Shown here piece after piece: positions 8,201 to 16,414 of a stretch of 64,000 nt of DNA. The DNA comes from JARRQJ01 sp037381915 (lineage in GTDB: Bacteria > Pseudomonadota > Gammaproteobacteria > DRLM01), in NCBI GenBank assembly GCA_037381915.1, contig JARRQJ010000002.1:62001-126000 (forward strand). Direction: 5' to 3'. The position numbers and the translations under genes are program-made. Within the stretch, counting starts at the first letter, position 1. Every line of letters starts with the position of its first letter. The notes beneath the pieces were generated by a model that ran no database searches, was not told the DNA's origin, and was given only the letters and a program-made list of their open reading frames with translations.

Positions 8201-9112
8201 ATGACTATCATCACAACGGATTGGGACGCGGTACGGCGCCGCGCTCTGGGTGCCTATCTGGGCTTCGCCGTCGGCGACGCCCTTGGCGCGACCGTGGAAT
8301 TCATGACGCCGCGGGAAATCGGTGCGCAATACGGCATGCACCGCGACATCATCGGCGGCGGCTGGCTCAAGCTCAAACCCGGCCAGGTGACCGACGACAC
8401 CCAGATGGCGCTGGCCCTCGGCCACTCCATCGTCGCGAGCGGCGGATTCAGCGCGCGCGCGGCGGCGCAGGCCTTCGCCGCCTGGCTCAAGACCAAACCC
8501 GTGGACGTGGGCGCCACTTGCCGCCGCGGCATTCGCCGTTTCATCATCAACGGCAGCCTGGAGGCGCCGCCCGGCGACGGCGACGCGGGCAACGGCGCCT
8601 GCATGCGCAATCTGCCGGTGGCGCTGGCCAGCCTGGGCAACGCGCAGGACTTCACCCGCTGGAGCATCGCCCAGTGTCATATCACTCACAATCATCCCCT
8701 GTCCGACGCCGCCAGCCTGGCGCTGGGACGCATGGTGCAGCGCCTGTTGGTGGGCGAAGGCATCAAGGCCTGCCGCGTCGAAGCCAATCAGCTGGTCGCC
8801 ACGCACCCCGTGTTCCGCTTCGAACCCTATCCGCGCCGCGCCTCGGCCTACATCGTCGATACCGTGCAAACCGTCCTGTATTACTTCCTGCGCAGCGACG
8901 ACTTCGAGTCCTGTGTCACCCAAGTGGTAAACCGCGGCGACGACGCCGACACCACCGGCGCCCTGGCCGGCATGCTCAGCGGCGCGGCCTTCGGCGTGGA
9001 CAATATCCCGCCTTACTGGTTGAAGAAACTCGAGAGGAACACCGTGCGACAAATCACCGCGCAGACCGAGGCGCTGTTGCGCCTTGCGCACAAAACGCCA
9101 AGCGAGGCGTAG
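8201..9112 (+). CDS. draG: ADP-ribosyl-[dinitrogenase reductase] glycohydrolase DraG
   Basis: 303 aa. Removes ADP-ribose from NifH and reactivates it. ADP-ribosylglycohydrolase family motifs: GFAVGDALGATVEF near the N-terminus, VTDDTQMAL (residues 63-71) and GDDADTTGALAGMLSG in the C-terminal third, which together hold the dinuclear metal site. ATG preceded by AGGAATGGA; a TTG one codon upstream is less likely. Partner of the adjacent draT; membrane sequestration through AmtB/GlnK is known for the family, but no amtB or glnK is in this window. Confidence 0.95.
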   Translation: MTIITTDWDAVRRRALGAYLGFAVGDALGATVEFMTPREIGAQYGMHRDIIGGGWLKLKPGQVTDDTQMALALGHSIVASGGFSARAAAQAFAAWLKTKPVDVGATCRRGIRRFIINGSLEAPPGDGDAGNGACMRNLPVALASLGNAQDFTRWSIAQCHITHNHPLSDAASLALGRMVQRLLVGEGIKACRVEANQLVATHPVFRFEPYPRRASAYIVDTVQTVLYYFLRSDDFESCVTQVVNRGDDADTTGALAGMLSGAAFGVDNIPPYWLKKLERNTVRQITAQTEALLRLAHKTPSEA

Positions 9113-9122
9113 GAATACAGCC

Positions 9123-9551
9123 ATGGCAGAGATTTTCTTTTACGAAAAACCCGGCTGCGCCAACAACGCCCAGCAGAAACAACTGCTTAAGGCCGCCGGC
9201 CACACCGTCATCGTCCGCAATCTGCTGGCCGAGGCGTGGACCGCCGAGCATCTGCGCAGCTTCTTCGGCGAACTGCCGGTACGCGACTGGTTCAACCGCG
9301 CCGCACCGCGCGTAAAATCGGGTGAGGTCGATCCGGAGCGACTCGCAGCGGATGCTGGCTTGGAACTCATGCTGACCGATCCGCTGCTGATCCGGCGACC
9401 CTTGATGGAGTGTGAGGGACGGCGCCTCGCCGGTTTCGATGCCGGGCGCGTTGAAGCATGGCTGGGCACATCGCTCGAGCTTGAGGCACGTGGCGATTTG
9501 CAGACCTGTCGCCACAACCCAAGCACACCGCCATGTATACAAAAGGAGTGA
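9123..9551 (+). CDS. ArsC-like nitrogenase-associated protein
   Basis: 142 aa with a thioredoxin/ArsC fold signature: a beta strand AEIFFYEKPGCANNAQQKQLL with a single Cys in the position of the ArsC catalytic Cys, then LRSFFGELPVRDWFNRAAP and DPLLIRRPLMECEGRRLAGFDAGRVEAWL. It resembles the family annotated as nitrogenase-associated protein. ArsC itself is unlikely since no ars genes are nearby. It begins 10 bp after draG. Role unknown; redox or glutathione-linked activity is conceivable. Confidence 0.8.
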   Translation: MAEIFFYEKPGCANNAQQKQLLKAAGHTVIVRNLLAEAWTAEHLRSFFGELPVRDWFNRAAPRVKSGEVDPERLAADAGLELMLTDPLLIRRPLMECEGRRLAGFDAGRVEAWLGTSLELEARGDLQTCRHNPSTPPCIQKE

Positions 9552-9569
9552 GCATGCTCCGACTAGTAC

Positions 9570-9606
9570 TCTCCCCTTCAAGGGGAGGGATAGGGTGGGG
9601 ATGGGG
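9570..9606. repeat. CTCCC-rich intergenic hairpin repeat
   Basis: CTCCCCTTcAAGGGGAG followed by GGATAGGGTGGGGATGGGG, a member of a loose family of pyrimidine/purine-arm palindromes seen in several gaps of this window (about 11756, 15555, 19659, 23468, 23530, 32903). It sits between the ArsC-like gene and the nitroreductase gene. Confidence 0.6.
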
Positions 9607-9663
9607 TTTCGCGGAAGACATGAAATCATTGAGGCTTGCCAAATCAATCGTGCCGCATCTGCC

Positions 9664-11298
9664 ATGACGCATAACACCGACCAAAACACCCAAAACGCCG
9701 CCGTCGTCACGGCCTACCACCAGCGCACCAAACACACCCTGGAACGCTACGCCGCCGGGCCCGAAACCCTGGACTGGACCATGCAGCCCGATCCCTTCCG
9801 CGAGTTCGCGGGCAGCCCGCGGGTCGTCCTGCCCTTGACCGCCGACCGACTGGCCACGCCCTACTCTTATATATATGAGAGCGTGGCGCGGCTGACGCCC
9901 CGTCCCGTGAGCCTCGCCTCCCTGGCCACGCTGCTGGAACTGTCCCTGGGTATTTCCGCCTGGAAGGAATACGGCCCCGACCGCTGGGCGCTGCGCTGCA
10001 ATCCCTCCTCCGGCAATCTCCATCCCACCGAGGCCTATGTGTTGTGCCGCGGCGTGGACGGATTGGCGGACGGCGTCTATCACTATTTCAACCGCGAGCA
10101 TGCCCTGGAGCAACGCTGCCGCGCCGCCCCCAGCCCGACGCCGCAGCCCGGCGGCGTCTGGATCGCCTTGACCTCCATCCATTGGCGCGAGGCCTGGAAA
10201 TACGGTGAGCGCGCCTTCCGCTATTGCCAGCTCGACGTGGGCCACGCCCTCGGCGCCCTGCGCTATGCCGCCGGTGCCCTGGGCTGGCAAATAAAAATGC
10301 TGCACGGTTACAGCAGCGACGATCTCGCCGCGCTGCTCGGCCTGAACCGCGACGCGGACTTCGCCGGTGCGGAACGGGAAGCGCCCGATGTCCTGCTGGC
10401 GTTATTGCCGCAACCGAACAACGCAATGCAACCGCCGCCGTCCACGGCGTGCACCGAATGGCAGGGACAGGCCAACCGCCTCGACCCCCATCCCATGTAC
10501 TACTGGCCGGTGATCGACGAAGTCGCGGCGGCCACCGCTCACGGGTTGCTCGCCGCCGAGGCCGTCGTTCATCCCGACTATCCGCCGCTGAACCACACCA
10601 CCACCCAAAGCGCCGCGCAGCTCATCCGCGGGCGGCGCAGCGCGCAGCGCTTCGACGGCCGGTACGAGCTACCGGCTGCGGATTTTTATCAGATGCTCGA
10701 TTGCCTGCTGCCGCGCGACATCGCGCCCTGGGATATCTGGGACTACACGCCCCGCCTCCATCCACTGCTGTTCGTGCACCGGGTCGCGGGTGTCGCGCCC
10801 GGCCTTTACGCGCTGCCGCGCAGCGCTGAGGGAGAAGCAGTCTTGCGCACGACCCTGCGCGAAGACTTCCAATGGCAACGGGTGACGGACTGCCCCGATC
10901 ACATTCCACTGTATCAACTCGCCGCCGCCGACTGCGGCAAGCTGGCGCGGACCGTGAGTTGCCATCAGGCCATCGCCTCCCATGGCTGTTTTTCGCTGGG
11001 CATGGTGGCGGAATTCGCCGACGTGGTGAGCCAGTCACCTTGGCGCTACCGGCAACTGCACTGGGAAGCGGGCCTGCTCGGGCAAGTGCTGTATCTGGAG
11101 GCCGAGGCCGCGGGTATCAGCGGCACGGGCATCGGCTGTTTTTTCGACGACGCCGTCCATGAGCTGCTCGGCCTGCACGGCCTGGGCCTGCAAACCCTTT
11201 ACCACTTCACGGTGGGACGCGCCCTGCACGACGCGCGCATCACCACTCTACCGCCCTATCCTGAGCGGGCGGCACAACCATCGGAGCATGCCACATGA
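9664..11298 (+). CDS. SagB/ThcOx-type nitroreductase-family protein, two tandem domains
   Basis: 544 aa containing two nitroreductase-like (FMN) halves. The first half has the SagB-type motif RCNPSSGNLHPTEAYVL (residues 111-127) and DVGHALGALRYAAGALGW; the second starts near RGRRSAQRFDGRYELPAADFY and ends with LHWEAGLLGQVLYLEAEAAGISGTGIGCFFDDAVHELLG. Such enzymes oxidise azolines in peptide maturation in some clusters, but no YcaO or leader peptide is visible, so the substrate is unknown. The start MTHNTDQN is the last Met before the conserved region; upstream in-frame ATGs exist and the true start is uncertain. The ankyrin gene overlaps its stop by 4 bp. Confidence 0.8.
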   Translation: MTHNTDQNTQNAAVVTAYHQRTKHTLERYAAGPETLDWTMQPDPFREFAGSPRVVLPLTADRLATPYSYIYESVARLTPRPVSLASLATLLELSLGISAWKEYGPDRWALRCNPSSGNLHPTEAYVLCRGVDGLADGVYHYFNREHALEQRCRAAPSPTPQPGGVWIALTSIHWREAWKYGERAFRYCQLDVGHALGALRYAAGALGWQIKMLHGYSSDDLAALLGLNRDADFAGAEREAPDVLLALLPQPNNAMQPPPSTACTEWQGQANRLDPHPMYYWPVIDEVAAATAHGLLAAEAVVHPDYPPLNHTTTQSAAQLIRGRRSAQRFDGRYELPAADFYQMLDCLLPRDIAPWDIWDYTPRLHPLLFVHRVAGVAPGLYALPRSAEGEAVLRTTLREDFQWQRVTDCPDHIPLYQLAAADCGKLARTVSCHQAIASHGCFSLGMVAEFADVVSQSPWRYRQLHWEAGLLGQVLYLEAEAAGISGTGIGCFFDDAVHELLGLHGLGLQTLYHFTVGRALHDARITTLPPYPERAAQPSEHAT

Positions 11299-11741
11299 AC
11301 AACACTATCCTGCCCCTCTGGCTGGCACAACACGGTTTTACCGGCAAGGACCTCAATGCCGTCGGCGCCAGCGGCCTCACCCCGCTGATGCGCGCCGCGC
11401 GCCAGGGCGACCTCGACAAGATCGACGCCCTGCTGCAACTCGGCGTCGATCTCGCCGTCCGCAATGGCGACGGCAACAACGCTCTATGGTTCGCCTGCGT
11501 GGGTGAACACTTCGACGCCATCGCCCTGCTGCTCGAACGTGGCATCGACATCGACAATCAGAACGACAACGGCGCCACCTGCCTGATGTACGCCGCCTCC
11601 ACCAGTAAGGACACGGTGGTACAAACCCTGCTGGCAGCCGGGGCGAACGACAAGCTCAAATCCCTGGACGACTTCACCGCACTGGATGTGGCGGCGACGC
11701 TCGACTGCCTGCAACTATTGCGCAAGACCGCCACGGCATGA
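11295..11741 (+). CDS. Ankyrin-repeat protein, nif-associated
   Basis: 148 aa with about three to four ankyrin units: GLTPLMRAARQGDLDKIDALLQLGVD, GNNALWFACVGEHFDAIALLLERGID, GATCLMYAASTSKDTVVQTLLAAGAN and a partial last unit. No signal peptide. Its ATG overlaps the nitroreductase stop (ATGA), so the two are translationally coupled, and the ankyrin protein probably works as a partner or scaffold for that enzyme. The ligand cannot be read from sequence. Confidence 0.85.
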   Translation: MNNTILPLWLAQHGFTGKDLNAVGASGLTPLMRAARQGDLDKIDALLQLGVDLAVRNGDGNNALWFACVGEHFDAIALLLERGIDIDNQNDNGATCLMYAASTSKDTVVQTLLAAGANDKLKSLDDFTALDVAATLDCLQLLRKTATA

Positions 11742-11755
11742 AATGCTTGGCTACA

Positions 11756-11852
11756 TCTCCCTCTCCCCGGGGAAGTGAGGCGGAAAAGTTTATCTCCCTC
11801 TCCCTTAGGGACCTCGGCGCCCCCTTGAGGGATAGAGGGTCGGGGTGAGGAC
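11756..11852. repeat. CTCCC-rich intergenic repeat
   Basis: Contains CTCCCTCTCCCC and CTCCCTCTCCCTTAGGG on the left and GAGGGATAGAGGGTCGGGGTGAGG on the right: an imperfect palindrome of the same family as at 9570. It lies in the 164 bp gap before the trmO-like gene; nothing else is recognisable in that gap. Confidence 0.55.
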
Positions 11853-11905
11853 GATCTAATTAAACACAAGTCGATAATCCTTTCACCGCCATTCGGACCC
11901 AACCC

Positions 11906-12367
11906 ATGCAGATAGAACCCATCGGTATCATCCACTCCCCTCACCACAACAAGGACGACTGTCCGATCCAGCCACCCTGCGCCGCCACGACGCCGGGCAA
12001 GGTGGAAGTCTTCGAGCAATACCAGGAGGGTTTGAAAGATATCGAAGGCTTTTCACATATTTACCTGCTCTATCATTTCGACCGTTCCGGCGACGTCCAA
12101 CTGGTCCGGCCAACCTTCCTCGACGACCAGCCGCACGGCATCTACGCGTCGCGGCATCCCTGCCGTCCCAACGGTATCGGCCTGTCCATCGTCAAACTGA
12201 TCAAGCGCGACGGCAACTTGCTGGAAATCTCTGGCATCGACATTCTCGACGGCACCCCGCTGCTGGACATCAAACCCTACATCCCGCGCTTCGACCTCGT
12301 CACCGATGCGACCGAAGGCTGGCTGACAGGCAAGGAGTGGCGACCGAAACCGCAAGGTAGAGAATAG
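11906..12367 (+). CDS. TrmO/TsaA-family (SAM-dependent methyltransferase-like) protein
   Basis: 153 aa covering the beta-barrel TsaA/TrmO domain: IGIIHSPH at the N-terminus, DIEGFSHIYLLYHFDRS, then the signature ASRHPCRPNGIGLSIVKL and DGTPLLDIKPYIPRFD. E. coli TrmO methylates t6A37 of tRNA; this protein is the short form without the C-terminal extension. Members are often found beside nif genes, where their role is not established. It may act on a small metabolite instead of tRNA. Confidence 0.85.
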   Translation: MQIEPIGIIHSPHHNKDDCPIQPPCAATTPGKVEVFEQYQEGLKDIEGFSHIYLLYHFDRSGDVQLVRPTFLDDQPHGIYASRHPCRPNGIGLSIVKLIKRDGNLLEISGIDILDGTPLLDIKPYIPRFDLVTDATEGWLTGKEWRPKPQGRE

Positions 12368-12660
12368 ATGACTCATCCAAACCGTGTCATTAAATGATAT
12401 ACACGATGCCTTGAATTAGATCTGTTAGTTTAAGCCGAGACACTATGTCCGAATTCGGCTGCGACCAGTTGAGATCGCTGCCAAGAGCGGACGTTATCCC
12501 ATTGCCCGTTCCGGGATCGCTTTTCGGGCCGAAATAACGGAGACGTCAGGAAACAATCCATAAGCTAGGCTATTATAAAGAGCGCTTCATCAATGATGCG
12601 AGTTGACCGCGAGGCCTGTTGATTGACCCGCTTGACATTTCGGCAAAAGAGCTTGAATAA
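12368..12660. other. Non-coding gap, less GC-rich than the nif genes
   Basis: 293 bp between the trmO-like gene and the lipoprotein gene. Small hairpins are present (for example CCCG-ttC-CGGG near 12508) but no convincing promoter, terminator or RNA gene. Its lower GC, like that of the following gene, hints at a boundary of the conserved nif block. Confidence 0.5.
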
Positions 12661-13125
12661 ATGTTTTTAAGAAAATTGCTGGCCGCCGTTTTCATGCTGT
12701 CCATAATAGTTGGATGCCACGATGCAAGCGATGCCGACACATCCAGTGATTTTGTTGTCACCCTAAGAACACTCGATAAATTCGGCCAAGATGCAACATC
12801 TTTTGTTCAGGGGGAAAACATCACTATCGTCTTATCAATTAAAAATGTCTCCGCAGAAACGAAAACTCTGAATTTTGGAAGTGGGGAGCAATATGATTTT
12901 ATTGCCAAAGATGCCAATGATACTATCGTATGGAGATGGTCGATGGGCAAGCTCTTTATAGCAGCCTTTACATCCTATGACATTGCGCCAAGTGATACTC
13001 ACACGGTTACGACCACATGGGACCAAATGACCCCTGCCGGGGTGTTGCCAGTCGGGAACTACACATTGGAAGCGGTTGATATAGGTATTAGTACGATTCC
13101 GAAGCAAGACTTCAGCATAATTTGA
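12661..13125 (+). CDS. Predicted lipoprotein with BsuPI-like domain
   Basis: 154 aa. A signal peptide ends in a lipobox-like MLSIIVGC, so lipidation at Cys19 is likely. The rest is one beta-sandwich: VTLRTLDKFGQDATSFVQGE, ISIKNVSAETKTLNF, QYDFIAKDANDTIVWRWSMGKLF and PVGNYTLEA, which fits the BsuPI-related (intracellular proteinase inhibitor) family. AT-richer codon use than its neighbours and isolation from any operon suggest separate acquisition. Role unknown. Confidence 0.7.
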   Translation: MFLRKLLAAVFMLSIIVGCHDASDADTSSDFVVTLRTLDKFGQDATSFVQGENITIVLSIKNVSAETKTLNFGSGEQYDFIAKDANDTIVWRWSMGKLFIAAFTSYDIAPSDTHTVTTTWDQMTPAGVLPVGNYTLEAVDIGISTIPKQDFSII

Positions 13126-13174
13126 GAAGTATGACGATTTAATTACCTTAAGTTGAAACCGATTCCTTTTTTGC

Positions 13175-14134
13175 CTAGGGAGAGGCAAATGGCCGGGTTG
13201 GTTTGACGGTCTTCCCTTCGAACAAATCGGCGTCTCGTTTGAGCGCATCGTATAAATAAGCCATCAGCGCCTTGACTCTGGCGGTGTGGCGCAGGTCGGG
13301 GTGAGTCAACAGCCATAATTCCAGCGTTAACGGCTCGATGGAGTCGGTCACGCGCATCAGCCTTTTATCCCTATCGCCTAGATAACAGGGCATCAGCGTC
13401 ACGCCCATGCCTTCGGCTGCGGCATTGATTACCGCTATTGCCAGGCTACTTGAGAAGATGGTGCGCGCTTCACCTTGCCCTCTTTTTTTCCAAAGCATGG
13501 GGACCAGCCATTCCACTGTTCCGGAAATCAGACTCCAATCGAGTTCGGCCAGCGGGATGCCTTCCTTGTCTGCTAGGTATTGCGGCGAGGAAAACACCGC
13601 GAAGCGGAAGTCGCAGATCTTTCTTCCCAGGCTGGTATCCGGTGGCTTACGGGTGGCGCGAATCGCGATATCCGCCTCGCGTCGCCCGAGATCGAAAGCG
13701 GCAATGTTCCCGGTCACCTCAACGGTGACGTCAGGATGCCGGCGGCAGAATTCGGCCATCAGTTTGGGCGCGATCTGGGTCGCCAATCCCTCCATCGCCG
13801 TCACGGTGATTTTTCCCTGCAGTCGCATGTCCTGGCCCAGCACTTCGCGGCCGAGCGCGTGGACTTCGGCTTCGATGCGCTCGGCGTATTGCATGGCCGT
13901 GCGCCCCGCATCGGTCATGGCGTAGCCTTCGGGCAGGCGCTCGAAAAAGCGCACCCCGGTCTTGTCCTCTATGGCGTTGAGCTTGCGGAAAACCGTGCTG
14001 TGGTTGTTGCCGAGGGTGCGCGCGGCGCCGGAGAGGCTGCCGGCCCGGCATATCGCCAGAATGACTGCCAAATCACTCCATTCCAACGCCTCAGGCTGGC
14101 GATTTACGGCGGCTTGAATCGGGAACAGGCTCAT
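13175..14134 (-). CDS. LysR-family transcriptional regulator
   Basis: 319 aa. N-terminal winged HTH (WSDLAVILAICRAGSLSGAARTLGNNHSTVFRKLNAIEDKTG, about residues 18-60), followed by a LysR substrate-binding domain (GKITVTAMEGLATQIAPKLMAEFCRRHPDV onwards). Divergent from two cupin genes and likely their regulator; the 138 bp between them is AT-rich and holds a LysR-type dyad. The effector is not predictable. Confidence 0.9.
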   Translation of the reverse strand: MSLFPIQAAVNRQPEALEWSDLAVILAICRAGSLSGAARTLGNNHSTVFRKLNAIEDKTGVRFFERLPEGYAMTDAGRTAMQYAERIEAEVHALGREVLGQDMRLQGKITVTAMEGLATQIAPKLMAEFCRRHPDVTVEVTGNIAAFDLGRREADIAIRATRKPPDTSLGRKICDFRFAVFSSPQYLADKEGIPLAELDWSLISGTVEWLVPMLWKKRGQGEARTIFSSSLAIAVINAAAEGMGVTLMPCYLGDRDKRLMRVTDSIEPLTLELWLLTHPDLRHTARVKALMAYLYDALKRDADLFEGKTVKPTRPFASP

Positions 14135-14182
14135 TATTTCAATCTATTCAATTAGTTGCCGATATTTGCATTTTTGCAAGCT

Positions 14183-14197
14183 TATATTTCAATTATA
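14183..14197. promoter_or_regulatory. Possible LysR-type binding dyad
   Basis: TATATTTCAATTATA, an imperfect AT-rich dyad with a T-N11-A core, lies midway between the divergent LysR and cupin genes, where autoregulatory sites of LysR proteins normally lie. Weak call from position and symmetry only. Confidence 0.3.
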
Positions 14198-14272
14198 GGT
14201 AATTCTATTGCGATTTCAATCAGCCTACGATCACTCCCGTAGCAACGATAACCCACAACGAGGAGAGACGAC

Positions 14273-14914
14273 ATGAGCAAATTTACCATCGACGGTTTTG
14301 CCGCAGGGTGCAAACAGGCCATGGCCGGCGCCGCCGACCGCGAACTTGCCGCCAAAACCTGCTTAGAAAAGGTGTTGCAGGAAAACGATTTGACCGAAAT
14401 AGCCGAGGTTCTCGATGCCGCCATCCCCCCAGGCGCCGACGTGGGCGAAATGATCGTTCACACGTCTCCCGAGCTGACCATGCTATACGCACGGGTACCG
14501 GCGCGCTTTGAAAGCGGCATTCACAATCACACGGTGTTTGCCTGCATGGGTCAACTCGAAGGCCGCGAAGTCAGCACGGTTTACAAGAAAGCCGCAGGCG
14601 AGCAGCGCCTCGCCGTAGCCGAAACACTCACCGTCCACGCCGGTAGTGTGATGAGTTTGCCGGCCGATGCCATCCATCACATCGAAAACCCGGACAACAC
14701 CGTCGCGCGGTCGCTGCATATTTACGGCGGCGATTTCGGCGCCGTCATGGACGAGCGCAGCCTGTGGGACGCCGACGATCACCAGGAAAAGGGGTTCAGC
14801 TTTCAGGAATTGATCGAACAATCCATCAAGACCATGAAGGCCCATCGCAACCAGATCGGCCTGGAGGCCGTGGCCAAGGCCATTCCCGCCACGCGTCCGT
14901 TCATCGACGGCTAG
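14273..14914 (+). CDS. Cupin protein, cysteine-dioxygenase-like
   Basis: 213 aa. A jelly-roll metal site is suggested by FESGIHNHTVFACMGQLEGREVSTVYKK (two His of H-x-H) and the later SLPADAIHHIENPDNTVARSLHIYGGDF (third His). The arrangement resembles the cysteine dioxygenase type I superfamily of thiol dioxygenases. ATG preceded by GAGGAGAG. First gene of a two-cupin unit under the divergent LysR gene. The substrate is unknown. Confidence 0.72.
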   Translation: MSKFTIDGFAAGCKQAMAGAADRELAAKTCLEKVLQENDLTEIAEVLDAAIPPGADVGEMIVHTSPELTMLYARVPARFESGIHNHTVFACMGQLEGREVSTVYKKAAGEQRLAVAETLTVHAGSVMSLPADAIHHIENPDNTVARSLHIYGGDFGAVMDERSLWDADDHQEKGFSFQELIEQSIKTMKAHRNQIGLEAVAKAIPATRPFIDG

Positions 14915-14946
14915 ACCACTAACCCCACTGATAGGAGATCAACGCC

Positions 14947-15372
14947 ATGAAACCACTTTATACAGCAATGATGTTGGGCACCGTGCTCGGACTTGCGGGC
15001 ATGACCGGCCACGCCGAATCCACGGCCAAGAGCACGACGAGCGGAACTGTCGTCGACACCCTTTTGAAAAGGGGACTGGTAGTCGCGCCGGGCACAGATG
15101 TGATTATCGATCGCGTCACCCTGCCGCCCGACATCACCTTGTCGAGGCGTTGGCATCCCGGCGAGATGTTCGTCTACGTCATGAAAGGCACCGTCACAGT
15201 GTCCCCGGACGGCAAGGACGAGATTGTCGGCAAAAAAGGCGACGTCGTCGACGTACCGTTCAAGCAGGTGTATGCGGCGCGAACGAACGGCGAAGGCGCG
15301 CAACTGTTGCTCTTCCGCGTCCACGAAGCCGGGCAACCGATACGCGTCAAAGTGGAAAATGAAGATCCTTAG
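14947..15372 (+). CDS. Exported cupin-domain protein
   Basis: 141 aa with a Sec signal peptide (MKPLYTAMMLGTVLGLAGMTGHAES, cleavage near GHA-ES). A small cupin fold follows: VTLPPDITLSRRWHPGEMFVYVMKGTVTVSPDG, KKGDVVDVPFKQVYAARTNGEGAQLLLFRVHEAG. Only one His of the classic site (RRWHPGE) is clear, so metal binding is uncertain. It lies 32 bp after the first cupin gene with AGGAG upstream and is probably co-transcribed. Confidence 0.75.
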   Translation: MKPLYTAMMLGTVLGLAGMTGHAESTAKSTTSGTVVDTLLKRGLVVAPGTDVIIDRVTLPPDITLSRRWHPGEMFVYVMKGTVTVSPDGKDEIVGKKGDVVDVPFKQVYAARTNGEGAQLLLFRVHEAGQPIRVKVENEDP

Positions 15373-15737
15373 GCGTTCGCCGCTTACGGCTGTCCCACCT
15401 CGCTGGAGGCACGCACAAGCAATCAAAGGGGTCAGACTCAACGCTGTCCCACTTACAAACATTTATATTGCATCAACTCAATGATTGGCCTTAATTCGCT
15501 GGCTGTATCAAGGTAAGTCTACATAAAATAATGAACGGCCGTATCAATCTTGCGTTCCTTCTCCCTTCGGCAGAAGGCGAGGTTGAGGGGATTTAAATCA
15601 GGGCATTGGCTTGATTTTATCCCGTCACCCCGCGCCTCTCCCGGAGGGAGAGGGAGTAACTCGGACAGCAGTGGGTCAGACTCGGCTGAATCTCCATGGC
15701 ATCGCTAATAAATTCCAATTGGACCTGATACTCGGGC
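15373..15737. other. Gap with CTCCC-type repeat and two GTCAGACTC blocks
   Basis: 365 bp without a gene. It contains CTTCTCCCTTCGGCAGAAGGCGAGG, a distal CGCGCCTCTCCCGGAGGGAGAGGGAG palindrome, and two GGTCAGACTC motifs (about 15429 and 15674) in roughly the same orientation. These look like dispersed repeat remnants; no transposase is nearby. Confidence 0.55.
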
Positions 15738-16283
15738 CTACGCTGTAGCCGTTATCTCTTCCAGAAATCGACTGGTGAAACGCGCGACGGCATCCCAATC
15801 GGTATATTCATGATCGCGGCGGGTATCGGTGCTGCCACCTTCGCGCTTGGTGATCATTTTCATGATGAAGCGGGTGATGAAATTATACTGTGTATATTTC
15901 ACGGCACCGGCGAAGGTCTCGCTGAGGGTCGGGCGCCAGCGGGTGGAGTTGGTAAAGCGTACGCCGTAATTCCTGGCCTCTGCGCGCTCATCGGCGTTTT
16001 GGCTCTGGATTGCCATGCATACGGTGAAGAATGCAGAGGGTACGTCACTAAGCCAGTCACGGTGAATCGTGACAAATTTACGAAGATATGCCGGATAGCT
16101 GCCCATATGAATGGACCCACCCACGATGGCCGCGTCAAAGCCGTCTATGGCAAAACCGGTTTGAATCTCTTTAGTGGAATAAGTACTGGCCTGCAGGCCC
16201 TGCTTGCGAATGATTTGCGCGATGCGCTCGGCTATCTTGGCCGTTTGCCCCTCCTTGGATCCATATACAATCAGGACATGCAT
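15738..16283 (-). CDS. Flavodoxin-domain protein (HemG-like)
   Basis: 181 aa. N-terminal FMN phosphate loop VLIVYGSKEGQTAKIAERIA, then DAAIVGGSIHMGSYPAYLRKFV and FFTVCMAIQSQ, typical of the long-chain flavodoxin domain of menaquinone-dependent protoporphyrinogen oxidase HemG. No heme genes surround it, so a general flavodoxin-type reductase role is also possible. It lies 131 bp after the SIR2-like gene on the same strand and may or may not belong to the nifB transcript. Confidence 0.75.
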   Translation of the reverse strand: MHVLIVYGSKEGQTAKIAERIAQIIRKQGLQASTYSTKEIQTGFAIDGFDAAIVGGSIHMGSYPAYLRKFVTIHRDWLSDVPSAFFTVCMAIQSQNADERAEARNYGVRFTNSTRWRPTLSETFAGAVKYTQYNFITRFIMKMITKREGGSTDTRRDHEYTDWDAVARFTSRFLEEITATA

Positions 16284-16414
16284 TACCTGCCTCCTGGAGA
16301 AGTGCGCGGAAAGCGGGACGGAACAGAGTTATTTCCTCCGGCCATATTGGAATTGTAGATCAAAAGATATATTCGTTCTCATTTCTCCATGATATTTTCA
16401 TTATCACTAAACTT

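Noticed and set aside
15429..15684. Paired GGTCAGACTC blocks as insertion sequence ends
   Set aside because: Same orientation, no transposase between them and no target-site duplication seen.
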